Shown here in pieces: positions 48,280 through 61,142 of a DNA stretch of 64,000 bases; positions within the stretch are counted from its first letter, which is position 1; each line of letters begins with the position of its first letter. A program made the translations under genes and the position numbers. Source of the DNA: Plectrocnemia conspersa (lineage: Eukaryota > Arthropoda > Insecta > Trichoptera > Polycentropodidae); assembly GCA_009617715.1 (NCBI GenBank), contig VTFK01000283.1:124001-188000 (forward strand), given 5' to 3'. A model generated the notes under the pieces. That model worked only from the letters and a program-made list of their open reading frames with translations. It did not search any database and was not told the origin of the DNA.

Positions 48280-50640
48280 AACATTATTATGCGTTAAAAG
48301 CGCCATAAACTTAAGCAGATAGTGTATACGACACAATTTGTCCTACAAATGGCATTGACTATATTACATCGTGTCACAAACAAATTTGTTAAATGCATCA
48401 TAACAGCAGTTTAAGACTTTCTGAAAAAAGCTGTAATTTTGTATTGACTGCACGATTTAATGCACTAATTCACCCTCAAAAGCCTAAGAAACAAATAGGA
48501 TTTAAAAACGTGAAGGGTAAATTTTTTTTATTATACAGGAGATTTATGAAAATAGCCATTGAAATAATAATAAAGGCAAATTAAAATATATGTATTTAAA
48601 GTGAACTACTAATTAGCATAGGGCTTTATTATTAAATAATATATATTTTTTAATATATATTATAATTATAAGAGTTGCTAATAATAAATATAAATATATA
48701 GTAATAATTTTAATAACTACATCTATTATAATTAAATTTATTATTTAGTGCTCTCTTTTTCATTTATTGTTTAACTAACTTAACTACAACTAAACTAAAA
48801 TTTAATTTTAAAATCATACAAAAAAGTTTACCATGTGTATATGGTGTTTATCTTAAAGATTTATTTAACTAAATTTAATTAAACTTAAATAATATAAAAT
48901 TGTATTGCAAATTTGATTAGAGTATTTGAAAGTAACTCTATAATGCTTCGTATGAATTTAACCTAGTGTATATGATAGTCTAAAATTTTAGGAATTTATT
49001 AAAAATACAATTTTTGTACAAAGCCTTTAACTGACTTATAATATGTATCAAAAAAGCAATATAGTCAAACAATAAAAAACAGGCTATAAATGCAAGGAGA
49101 ATTTATTATAACTTGTTCTAATTTTTAACCTTAAAACTATTATTGCATTTATTTTGAATTGATGATTCCACAATACTACATTGAAATATTCAAGTCATAT
49201 AATAATTCAAGGAATATTTTGCTTAAATACATACCATTAACATTAATTATTTTTTTAACGTAATGTTACCTTTAATTGTTATGTAAAATAATTCATGGCA
49301 CATGTTTATGTATATGCAAGTCTTTTAAGAAACACATAATATATTAAAATACATATGGTTTTTTATTAATAATGCTTTAATCACGATTATGCCAATTAAG
49401 TGTATTTCATCAATTAATTTAAGTCCATTGTACAACTAACCAAACATTGAATCATCGATTGCAGTGGTTTTAATTCTCTGAAAGGCTTTCAATAAATAAT
49501 TTAAAGAACATGACTCATGCGACAGGTGTACTTATATACTATAACATATAGTATACAGAATAACCAATCTAACGTTCTACTGTAGAAAAAACCTTGAAAT
49601 GTGCTCGAATAGTGTTAAGGCTATGTTCCTAATCGTTCACGATTCGTCTTTGTCGAGCATGTGTTTTGCGTATTGATCACGTTTTTGTTTTCAAAGATTT
49701 TTTGCATGTTATATAATGATATTACAATACATTTTTTTTGAGGTATAAATTAAAATTTCTGAGATATTTTACATAATGAATAGTATAATTCTGCAGCGAT
49801 CTGAATTAAGAAGACTTCAGGCAATGATCAGATAGTAATTATATAATAAAATGATCTTATTTGGTTATGTAGCACTTTTTTTGAATTCCTAGAACCGTCG
49901 AAAGTACATAACGTTTCATGGTCAGTCATGAAAACGTCAAAGAATGTGTAGCAACGCATTCTGAATAAAAATAATCGAAATTGCTAGCGATTAAAACGCC
50001 ACGCGAAAGTAAGTTGCATGATTTCTCGTTCCATTGAATTGCTTATAAAAAAGGTAAATTTTTGGTTTAAATCAACATTTATATCCATATGTTTTTATTG
50101 TAAAAAAATCATTAGACTTATGTTGAATGAAAATATGCGCTTTATAGTCCATTTGTTTCAAGCTGTGTGATATAATTTTGACCTTTTACGAAGTGCAATT
50201 TCCTTATCAAGCAATATTATGACATATTTATACTTATAGCGTATTAATAAACTATAGTCTATATAAGCATATATAAGTATTATAAAATATCATCATTATA
50301 GTATAACATACATATAATTGAGCATTGCTTTTAAGCCAAAAGTCATAATTGATATATTTTGCCACCCTAATTACTGGAATCTAGAGTTTAGTTTAGAGAT
50401 TTGATTTTTATTGATATTATTTTTTTGTCATAACTGAATTTTTTTATAAACTATATACGTACGCGATTTATTAACTACTTATAAATTAATTAATTTTTAC
50501 TAAGCATATATTTATAATGTAACAAGGCTTGTGACTATTTACTGCAAATTAATATTTTTACTTGTAAAATATACGCACACACTATTTATCTAAAATGCAA
50601 TCTTAATCAAATAAATAAGTGAGGATATATTAATTAAAAT
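48280..50640. other. No gene recognised
   Basis: AT-rich throughout, with an inverted copy of the TTTATGGCGCTTTTAACGC word near 48300. Nothing else is supported. Confidence 0.5.
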
Positions 50641-50651
50641 ATATTCCGTAC

Positions 50652-50720
50652 CTTTATAATTTCCATATGTGTCTTCTCCCTATTTTCACAAGTCACAAAC
50701 AAATCGCGCAAAAGCGACAT
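50652..50720 (-). CDS. Candidate first coding exon, 23 codons
   Basis: On the minus strand an ATG at 50720 opens 23 codons (starting MSLLRDLFVTCENREK, ending MEIIK). They end exactly at AAAG followed by GTACGG, a plausible phase-0 donor. An in-frame TAG lies five codons upstream of the ATG, and the sequence upstream (50810-50890) is GC-richer. Composition is protein-like compared with the surroundings. No following exon was identified and the protein is not recognised; a 23-codon match can arise by chance. Confidence 0.25.
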
Positions 50721-50969
50721 ATTTAACACACAACACTATCCATTTTTATTTATTTATCTTTAAAAAAATGTATTTTCTTAGTATTATCCACTGACTAAGG
50801 AGGTAAATATTTTAAAGTGTTTTAACAATGCCGTCACCGCGACTAAACGTTAATGGACACCTCGACTATGGTCAATTAACATCTTCGTCGCAGTATTATA
50901 TTGTCCTTAGCTGACCAATGACTGTAATGTTCTTGTTATGATCTTTGTAAAAAAATAAATACAAAACGA

Positions 50970-51730
50970 CGCATGGATTTGCAAAAAATAACCAACATGA
51001 ATTTCCTGTTATGATCTTTGACGATTCGCAGGAATGCCTACTCAAAACACAACATATTTACTATTGCTAATTTTGATCAATCAGTATTATTTAGTATAGT
51101 TTATAAATACACTTTTACGATTTCTATTTTCGTATTATTTTTGCGTCGGAAAAGTCACACAAAGTGACTATGAATGTTTACACGCAAAAAATGATCTTGG
51201 GGAAAGTTGTGTTTTTTAATGATCGTTTGTTCTGATTTGTTTATTTATACGGATATCCGCGTAGCAAAATTCAACGTTCTAAAATTACAGTTGATATGTT
51301 GAGTGTCTATGTTTTTTTATAAACAAAGATAATTTGCTTATTAATGAATAAAAAACAATATTGATGGCTGTTTTTTGCCCACAAACATTACAATGATTTA
51401 TTTTATTTCCATATACTTTTAAAATCATCCCATGGTATTTGCCAGTTATAACTGACAAAATAGCAAATTTATAATTTATATTATTTTCATTTTTATTTTT
51501 TGGGTAAGAACACTTTTTACAGAATAAATGTGGATTGTTCAATAATTACAAAGGATATATACGGCAAGACTATTAGTGTTTTTTTATAAGCAATTTCAAA
51601 ACTTATGTTTGTGGTAATTGATGGCTATTGATAGTGATTAATATATTTGGAAAGTATGCTTGGCTATTGTGCATTTTCGGATGCTATGCCGAGACGCAAC
51701 ATTATCGTTTGCAGATTTCTAATGTTACCC
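50970..51730. other. No gene recognised
   Basis: AT-rich. An 85-codon minus-strand frame (51285-51542) has four cysteines in CKKC and CNVC pairs but is AT-driven and unsupported by splice signals. Confidence 0.4.
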
Positions 51731-51733
51731 TTA

Positions 51734-52805
51734 TGCCTGCACTACACTCTCTGGAAGTTGGCCAAGGTTGACAAAGGACGGAGAATATAGTGGGTTACTT
51801 CGGTCGAGTTCGGTTCTCTCGGAAGTTGTCCGAGGTTACCGAGAACAGGAAGTAAAGTGGGGGTAATTCAGTCGACTTGGCAAGCTTCAAGCGCTTTCGA
51901 ACATTGTCGGCTAACAGACCGAAGTCAAAGAAACCGAAGTCGGAGCTGCTCTATCGAGCGCGAGCAGTGAGATACTTCCTCTTTCGCTCTCTCGCGTGTT
52001 AAGTGACGATAGTGAGAGAGATAATGATATGGTTTTTCGCAATCTGAGATAGAACGAGTAGCTCGGTTCAATTTTAATATGCGCGTAGGCGTCCTATGGT
52101 TAACACACACGTCAAGCGCGTGGTCACGTGGTCAAGTTATAATATCACATGCTAATCGGGGACTTCAACAGAGCCTTACTGACATCTTTGAATATTTAAG
52201 GGTACCAAACGGGATTAATTATATTTTTGATAGTATATTCTTCTAACAGAGATCGTTATTAAATTTTTTTTCATATAAAATTAAATAATTAAAAAATAAT
52301 TAGTCTTACTTGATTTTGTTAAAAAAAAATCGTTTCGAATATCCTTGTGTATTTTCTTAGATCGGTTTATATAAATGTCACACCATAACGAATTCTTATT
52401 TAGAATCGATGGCGACAAATTCTAGGATAGTCACAGATGTGGTGTTTGTATTCTGAAGAATCATTTTTATGCCTTATGTCATTTTGCAAAAGCCGACAAG
52501 GATTTTGCGTAAATTGAATATTTACGAGCGAAGAGTTTTCACTGATATTGTATTGGTGAGTGCCTACACAAACTTGTATAATTATCAGTAGCGTGGTTTT
52601 AATAATATGAAAATTTAAAAATTGCGATGATTTGTCAAATTTTTCGATCGCGCGCAAATATGGCAGCTGTATATGACAGCAGCCGCCGTGCGAACGTCAT
52701 TCACGTCCGCCGTCCGGATGACATATGAAATTTGTGACAGTGTGACCTCGGCCGACTTCAGTTGAACTTTGGTTCGGACAACTTCCAGAGAGTGTAATGC
52801 AAGCA
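51734..52805 (+). mobile_element. Harbinger-like MITE, 1.07-kb class, complete copy 2
   Basis: This is the reference copy: 1072 bp, flanked by a perfect TTA duplication (51731-51733 and 52806-52808). The terminal inverted repeats (TGCCTGCACTACACTCTCTG at the left; CAGAGAGTGTAATGCAAGCA at the right) are about 27 bp long. GC-rich subterminal regions surround an AT-rich centre. It has no transposase; mobilisation would depend on an autonomous partner elsewhere. The three-base TWA target matches PIF/Harbinger. Confidence 0.9.
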
Positions 52806-52809
52806 TTAT

Positions 52810-53757
52810 ATTTATGCAATTTTAATTGAATAACTATTTAGAATTTTTGTGCAAGGGATTTATTCTTGCTGACACAAAGTTTGTTATTTGATATTATTTA
52901 ATTAGATGTGCAACAATTGCGTAATGTTTTATGCAGATTAAAATTACAATAACAAAATGTTTTCTGCATCCGCAGTATCTCCGAAATGGGTTTGCTTTGG
53001 ATTTCGGAGGTCGAGCGCGACCAGAAGATGCAAAGAGAGAAGCGGCGACTTCTGACGTCTGAAATACAGGTGCCTTTTCTGCACAGACAGTTCAAGTTAT
53101 AAAGATTTTGAATTTCAGGTGCCTTAAAATTTAAAGTGTATGTTCAAGTATAAATGCGAGTAAAAACTTTCAGAGGAATTCTCAGAACAAAGTGTCCCGT
53201 TGCTCGCATTATCATATTTATTTATGGTCCAAAAAGAATCTCATTTGGATATGAAATTTTTTTCGCCCTTTTTAGTTACACGATTAATTACTAGTGTCGA
53301 GTTTTTTTTTTAATAAATTTTCGTTAAACGCTAGTTTTGAGGGAAATACAAAATGCTCGTGTTATTTTAATAAATAAAAAGCATGAGTTAATTTCTCTAA
53401 ATGTAGATAGAATAGTGGTTCAATTGATGAACCCGAAAAATTCACTATTAATAAGTAACATTTATAGCACTCTTAAAGTACTGAAAATTTTATACGTAAA
53501 AATATACACTGCAAATGATGAAAAAAATCGCACTTTTGTAACATTTTTTTTTATTGCATATTAAAAGCGCTACGCATTGCTGTGAGATACCAAAAGACAA
53601 TACTATTGTTAATATCTTTGTCGACCGACCCCGAGAGTCAGCTGCACCGTGCACCGTGGTAATGTCGACGCCGACGTTTAGACATTTAGACTTTGATGTC
53701 TTCATTCAAGTAAAGCAACTTTGATGACTACTTGAATGAAACTATCGCGATACGTTT
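52810..53757. other. No gene recognised
   Basis: AT-rich with a GC-richer patch at 52970-53050 and another at 53620-53690. No supported feature. Confidence 0.45.
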
Positions 53758-53935
53758 TATAGGAGCAGCGAGACTGACTTCGCAACCCTTCAAAATTAAA
53801 TCAGGAATCAAATCAGGTTCAGAAGAACACACCCGTCTTTAATTCATTAAAGCCATATTTAATATCTGAGCAACCAGTTTCTTTCATGTCACTACTGAAG
53901 ATCAATAACAAGAAGAAGGAAGCGACGATAGAAGC
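53758..53935 (-). mobile_element. LINE reverse transcriptase fragment
   Basis: AGGAGCAGCGAGACTGACTT and CGCAACCCTTCAAAAT are identical or nearly so to 16162-16200 of the main LINE, and similarity runs to the same GAAGAAGG.AGCGAC point where that copy ends. Same minus orientation. It covers only the first part of the reverse transcriptase region. Confidence 0.85.
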
Positions 53936-53939
53936 AAAA

Positions 53940-56860
53940 AAAATATTGCGCAAAACCGTCAGCAATATTATGTGAACCGTCCAATGTTTTATCGTCGTAG
54001 TTCATCACTTTCGGCGTAAATAATAATATTAATAAACTAGAAGTAAAATATTAAATTTAAATTATGAAAATATAAAAAAAATATATTTGTTAGTTTTTTT
54101 TTAAAATAACAGAAAAAAGAACATAGATGCGCATGCAACTATATTAAAATTGTTTTAAAATACATATTTTTTATGGAATCATCTATATTTATGAGAATGA
54201 GAGTATATCAGACACACGTTGATAATTTGCATAAATAAGTCAGACATGGCCTCATGTGGGCGCGGATTTACAGCCGCTAGAAGACAATGGAACGAATCGA
54301 TTAATTATATTCGTACGTGTGTCTTTAATTATAGTCATTATGTGTAATTTGCACACGCACCTGTTAAAACTGTCAATATTGCTTTTAACTAGTGAAGCGG
54401 AAAATTAAAACAATAATTCGCATCGATAGTTAATCTCAGCAGGAAGATGGACTAGCAAGGTTGTATTATATTGTAGTACATATCTAATGCTTTGCGCATT
54501 TTAGCACGTGCCTTTTGCAAGGACTTTGAATATTGATCTATGATGTTTACTCAAGTAAGCATTACTATGCTAGTACTGATACTGGTACCAACATAATAAT
54601 GATTTGACCTTTAAATGTTTATTTATACTGATTTCTGTATCTATTTAATTATGTCATCATGGACGTCATTGGATTTGATGAGACTGTGAATGTTTTTTTT
54701 CGCCTTGCGCCTGCTCTCTTCTGTAGTATCTAATGCGTGAAGTCTCCAATAGTTTGATAAACATTTTATTATACATGCGTTGCAATGCACTTAGCGCTGC
54801 ATAGTTCTAAGATTAGACTTTAATCGCGAAGACGGAAAAGTACTCATTCATTAGAATGCGTAATTACTACGAGTACACAATTTTTACTGCTTCAGGTTTA
54901 TTTTCAAAAAATATTCTGAATCAGGGTTTCGAGTAACCCTCGGTTGATCAGACCCCCATATTTTGAGTCTATAAAGCTTCATGCATGAATATTAGGCATT
55001 TTAGAGTGGGCAATCAAATCGGACTTTACAGTACTCCCTCTCTAGCAATTCAGTATTGCAACGACTGGAAGGAGGGATGGAGATCTAAGAATGCAGCAGG
55101 AGTAGTTGTTATTATTAATATAATGTATGAGCTCTCAATAACTTTTACCACGTGATATTTCAATAAATAAAACAGTGGTTCTTAAACTTTTGATGATATA
55201 TATTTATTAAGATCAAAAAAAAAATCTTAAATAAAATAAATAATTTTAAATATTTCACCGTTAAAGACTCAATTATGTTTGATACAGAAAATTCGATTTC
55301 ATCTTCTTGGCATGGAAAGTCTAATTACTAAAACGCCAACGCCAGATTTTATTTCTGGTTAATTGGAATGCACTTTTGTGCTAGTCAACAGAGCATATAG
55401 AATTTTTTTTTGCTGCATATATTACTTGCATATCCCACTAAGATATAAAATCTAAAGAAATTATTTGTACCCAAATACATATTTAAATATTCCTAAGGCA
55501 ATTGGTTCAGTGTTTTGCTGTTTTTTTAAGACTGATTGTTGTTTGCAATTAAGTTTTTGATACTAAAAATGTACTTAAATCCACATGATCTACTTACAAA
55601 GAACTTTTGCACATAAAAACACAAATGTACTATTATTATTGCATCTCTAATAAAAAAAAACACGTGAACCAAATTATATGTAATACTTAATGTACATCAA
55701 TAATTTGACATTTTATTGACTTGAAAAATATCACATCTTCCTAAAATCTGTAACTATGTATCAAACCTCTAAACGATTCATTTAATAAAAAAATAGAAGC
55801 TCTAAGATGTTTATATTATTTTTAATAAGCCTGTGCTATGTTTATATTACCTTCAAATCATAAACGATAAGAAAATCTTTCTCTAATTATTTTATTACGC
55901 ATATTATGTATTAAATATTTTTTATATAACAAACTGAATCAGAACTGCAATTACGTTCATTTTTTTTAAATTTATGTTAATAAAACAGTAAACCATATCC
56001 TTACAAAAAACGTATTACGAAAGCTGAATAGTTGACATAATGCACCGTAACCATAATAATGTTTACGTAACAATTATTATACAACATTGCACAACAAATG
56101 TAAACTTCACGTTCGATCATAAGGAAGAGCCACGATCTGGCAATAACGAAGAATAACCATAAAAATAGCGCACACACGCTTTCTATTATAGTTTTACCAA
56201 AACGAGGAAGTCCAAAATTGGTATCGGAAATACACAGCAATGTCACGCGTCCTCTTTGACTTCCTTATACTGATAATTTAATTTTTGTGAAGCTATCAAT
56301 CGAGTAACTGTTTTTAGACTCGCACATTAACACATACAGGTGTTCCAAAAATAGTAATACAAACACTTATAAATTATTAGAGATTATATTTAGAACATTA
56401 TCGAATTCGACCTCATATTAATCAATCGTTGTTACGAGATATAATGTTGAGACATTTATAATAGTTTATTTATTTATATTTATAAGTAACAGTAGAGATA
56501 AAAGCATATGCTTTATGAAATAAGCAGTTTATTTGATTCGTTTACTCGGAAATATTTATTTAATATTACATTTTTTTTTAAAGCATTAAGTAAAATGTGA
56601 ATTATATTGCTATCGAATTTTATGACAAATATGCGATGACCTTATGTCTGTACTAAAAAGAAAACAATATATTTATTATCAGAATAAACAATTTAAATGA
56701 TATATAAAAATCGCAGAAAAGCAATGAGGAAAGTATGAAATAGAATTTTTCGTTACAAAAAAATTTTTTCGTGAAAAAAATCAAAATAAGTCTATAACCA
56801 AAGTCAGTTTATATGTAGCTTATTTAATAAATAAAAATAAAAAAATAAAGCTATTTACAA
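53940..56860. other. No gene recognised; one hAT-like terminus
   Basis: CAGTGGTTCTTAAACTTTTG at 55173 is a good Charlie-type hAT terminus, but no partner end or target duplication was found. A GC-richer patch at 54930-55110 is unassigned. The rest is AT-rich. Confidence 0.4.
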
Positions 56861-56864
56861 TAGT

Positions 56865-58025
56865 AAGTCAGCTTTCGATAAGAACATTTGCTGAAAATAT
56901 TAAGAACATTGTGAGTAACATCAATAGCCAATTTAATAGCAGATCATTTTTGACCCTTAATGTCCTTGTTGATAAATGATAAATTATTTTGTATAATTAA
57001 AAGGTTCGGTGAAAATAGAAACAGTAAGTAAGCATTTTTAGAGTTTACATGCAGCTCATTTATTAATTAATAAGAAAAACTCAATTAAAAATATCAAATT
57101 AAATATTTTCTGTTTGATTTTTGCAACCGTAGAAATGTTTCCGTTAAAATAAATTTATTTCAATCGATCAGCATTTCGGTGAGAACAGTTGCTAAAAATA
57201 TTGAGCACATTGTGAGTAACATCAATAAGCAATTTAGTAGCAAAGCAAATTTTGACTGTTTTTGGTCTCATCCAGTGATTTCTATTCCATTTATTTGATT
57301 CTCGGCGCCCTTGCAAAATCCAGTTTTTTTTTATGACAAGATATAGAAAATTCGAAATATAGAATATTTTTATAAATAAAAGGTTAGGTGAAAATAACAA
57401 CAGAAAGTACCAATTTTAAAGAACTAAATGAGAAACTTGTGTGCAGTTTCAATGTTATGTTTGAAATGACTGAAGAATATGCTTTCATGAATAGTATGCA
57501 TGGAACAACTACAGACATTTTATTAAAACATTAATAAAGTTCGTTCTGAAGTGAAACCGATTAAACTGTGTCACATTCGATAGTGGTAAAAATATACGCG
57601 GGACGTGTTAAAATTTAGTTTGAAAAAAAAATGCAAGGACAAAGTGCTTGAAACCTCTGATTATTAATTGTATTATTCACCAGCAGCCCTTTGTAGGATA
57701 CATCTCAATCTATCATGTGTTATCGAACCAGTTATGTCAACGGTGAACTTTACCAGCGTTATATTTCATAAATAGAAAGAAAATATCCTGATTTGCTTTG
57801 CTATACAGCAGTTAAATAGCTTAATTACTAAGTCAGAGAAGCGATTACAAATTTTCTCAATTAAAAATGGCCTTGGAAATTAACCTTCTGCAGTATAGAT
57901 ATTCAACAAGGAAAAACAGTGCTTATATATGAAACTCAAATTTGGAAGAAATTGAGCTCATTTAAATTTTGAACCTTAAATATTTATTTACTGGCCTTTG
58001 ACAAAATAAGTTTGTGGACCCCTAT
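56865..58025 (+). pseudogene. hAT (GTF2IRD2/ZBED-like) pseudogene with internal duplication
   Basis: Translated pieces include RTVAKNIEHIVSNINKQF, EMTEEYAFMNSMHGTTTDIL and LNLSCVIEPVMSTVNF, which follow the order of GTF2IRD2-type hAT transposases. The 3' end carries GTTTGTGGACCCCTA, a typical hAT terminus. The IEHIVSNIN block occurs twice (about 56870-56960 and 57170-57260), and the AAAAGGTT.GGTGAAAATA block also occurs twice (57000 and 57370). This marks a tandem duplication of roughly 300-370 bases. Many stops; inactive. Confidence 0.7.
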
Positions 58026-58262
58026 ATGGATCTCAAAATTATATAGTTAAAGAAACCTTCGCATATTTATAAGAGAACATCTAAATAAATTGTTTAAGCA
58101 ACTGTTCCTTTTAATATCAATATTAAATTGCGATAATATTAATAAAAGTATATTATTTAATTATATATTATTGTATATTATTATTTTTGCAAAACACAAT
58201 TTAATTTATTATTATAATATTTTTTTAAAAAAACTCGATTTTTTTTGAAGGTGTATGGTAAG

Positions 58263-58432
58263 CAGGCGCGTACGGCGAGATTCATTCTCTTTCACTCGCT
58301 CGTGTGTTAAGTCAGTGAGTTAGAAGAAGTGGGCGTGCGGAACGCATGTAACGCACGCCCTTATCTTTCACTCACTCTCGTCACTTAACAAGCGAGCGAG
58401 CGAAAGGGAATGTATCTCACCGTACGCGCCTG
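58263..58432. mobile_element. Foldback (palindromic) MITE, 170 bp
   Basis: CAGGCGCGTACGGCGAG at the left and CTCACCGTACGCGCCTG at the right begin an inverted repeat that extends with few mismatches almost to the centre, including CACTCGCTCG..TGTTAAGT and ACTTAACAAGCGAGCGAG. The right arm is about 80% similar by eye to the internal module of the 1.07-kb MITEs (42119-42175). No target-site duplication is obvious. Confidence 0.8.
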
Positions 58433-58439
58433 ATATTAA

Positions 58440-61140
58440 CCCCTAATTTAATATGAGATATCAGATGTGGAAGGATGTGACATAGAAAAAGACGTTGAAT
58501 CAGAGGGTCTCATCATATGAATTGTAATAATTAAAATATCATATATGAAAGACTCAATAAAAGTATTTTTTTCTCAATTCCGGGATTTACCAACGCATCT
58601 ATTAGTTTTAGTATATTCTTTATTAAGTCATTACATTATGACAAGCAATTAGTACTGGCAGTTTATAACGTAGTTATCATATTACATTAAATATCTAAAA
58701 AAAATATTGTTACTCTTGAATTAAACTAAATGCGACTGTAGTTAATCTAAAAATATATTTATCTGTATGATAAAATAATATTATCTAAAGGGATTAATAA
58801 TATAATTTGCAATCTCTAAGATACGATTCAAAATTTTGTGGATGCGAATTTATTTTTTATAAAAATAAATTAATATATTGATTATAATTTTGTAACACCC
58901 ATTTTCATGCGGTAATCTGTTTAATGTTATCTCATTTATCATACATTAAAAAATTGTTTTTTAGATGGAAATTCTATCATCGCACTTCAATTTCCATTTT
59001 GATTTGTTAACTATTTATAACCGTGAACGAATAATATATGCAGATGTAAAAAATAAATATATTTTTCAACATATAATTTTTGTATTCGTTCAATACCACT
59101 TTCACGTAGTAGACATACGCCTTTTTATGGTTTACGATCACTGTTGCATTATGCAAACATAGTTTTATTATATTCATACATAATTTATGGTCATCTTTCT
59201 AATTTTGTGTATAATAATTATGATATGATAAATTTTACGGTTAATTGTAATACAATGAGCAGTTGTGCAAACGTTTGCATAAAGTATGATGATGCCACTT
59301 GAGCTTTTACTTTCTACGTTAATTGAGAGAGTTTATGACTTGTAAATAATTATCATACTATGAATATGTCCATTTGTATTTTATTAGAGCAAGAATGGAT
59401 TGAGTTGTAATAAAAGTTTACGAGACGTGACAAAAATACCTCTGTGATAAATAATTCTGATTAAAAGCCTTGAATATGCAATCTTGACACAATCGTAAAC
59501 AAATTTATATAATATTTATGTCTATTTCTATCATTGATCTCAATACCTATACATTTTTGTTTATATATATTTAGTATCATATAAGTTTAATATCCATTAT
59601 ATATTTACAAATAGACTATTCAATTTAATCTAACTAAAAAATATTAATTACGCAAATTCCTTTAAGGTATCTACATATTAGCATATGTATGTATATTAGT
59701 AAATATTTACGTCTATAATAAAAATGTTTCTTAGTAATAAGAAGGTCGCTAAAGTGCGCAAAACATTAACGACCTCGATTGTTTCTAGGATGGAGTAGGG
59801 AAAAATCTCGGTCTTAATGGATAAAATTCCACTTTAATAAACTTATATTTATTTATTAATTTTATCGTTCTTATGAGATAACACTCACATGTGTATTTTT
59901 TATGGCAGGCAATCTAGAGCAAAGCATTAGAAATAAGTCCATGTTTTTTTTAAAATCACTTAAAAATCGATTCAACGTAATGCTTATCAATTTCATTGCA
60001 CAATGTTAATGCTTGATTTTTTTTCTATAATGGACGATTTATATTTTTATGTGAATATGCAATATATTTGAGCTATTGTTAAAAATATATTTAGTGATAT
60101 AGAAACAGACAAAAAAGCAGCCTATAGTAAATAAGATTATTAACATAAAATTCAAACCCATTACGTTTTAGTCATTGACTATTACTACCATTAAGATTTG
60201 GAGAAATAATTATGATAAATAAATATTTAATAAGAATCAAGTGTAGAACATAAACTACTATTAAAGAAATGTTTGTAACGCGTCTTACGTGTACTCTGAG
60301 TGTACATCACCGAAGCGCGTAAAATTTTATTGTATCGAAATCTATATTTAATATACTTGTTGCATAGATAATCAGTAATAAACATAAAAATGTACATAAG
60401 TTATTAATTTTTCATTGACATAAAATTCAGAGATATTTCACTACTATGACAAAAATGCATGCAAAATTGTTTCAGTTGTAAAGTTTAGATATTAATTTAT
60501 TTAATATTTTAAAATCTCTTAAGTTAAACAGCAAACATTCCATAATGCTACAATGTTACATTGAAAATCTAGTCACGTATTTCGATATAAACACATATTA
60601 GAATCCAATCGTCGCAATATTGATTATGCTAATAAAGCTGCTTATAGATGCGTAAAAATATCATAGCTCGTTTATATGTTAAATTATATACGCCATTGTT
60701 GAAGAATTTCAACTCTTATTTCACGCCCATTTGCGTAGTTGCACTAATAAATTATTTATCAACTCAATATGAATAATTTAGGGTAAAATTTCGTGTGGGC
60801 AACTACATGATGAATGGAAGCATTAATTATTTAATTTAGATTCGTTGCGACTGAAATAAAATAAAAATAAAATACATATAGGCCATTCGTGTTTGCTAAG
60901 AGCAATCAATGCTATCTATTTATAAGTACTGATAACTACTTCTGAGTTCTGCAATCAAATACTAAGATATTATTGAAAAAAACATATATAGAATCAAAAT
61001 TAAGTGCCTTTTTAATATTTATCAGATATCAAAATTAAACGTAGAAAATTATAAATTTAATTTATTAAATTTTAAAAAATCATTTTCAAAAATTTTAATA
61101 ATTGATTGTTAAAACGATAATATAAGATTATATTTTTTTG
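58440..61140. other. No gene recognised
   Basis: Very AT-rich, intron-like or intergenic. No supported coding sequence or repeat. Confidence 0.5.
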
Positions 61141-61142
61141 AT

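Noticed and set aside
51285..51542. 85-codon frame with paired cysteines suggesting a zinc ribbon
   Set aside because: Spacing and composition are unremarkable for AT-rich chance sequence; no start context or splice signals.
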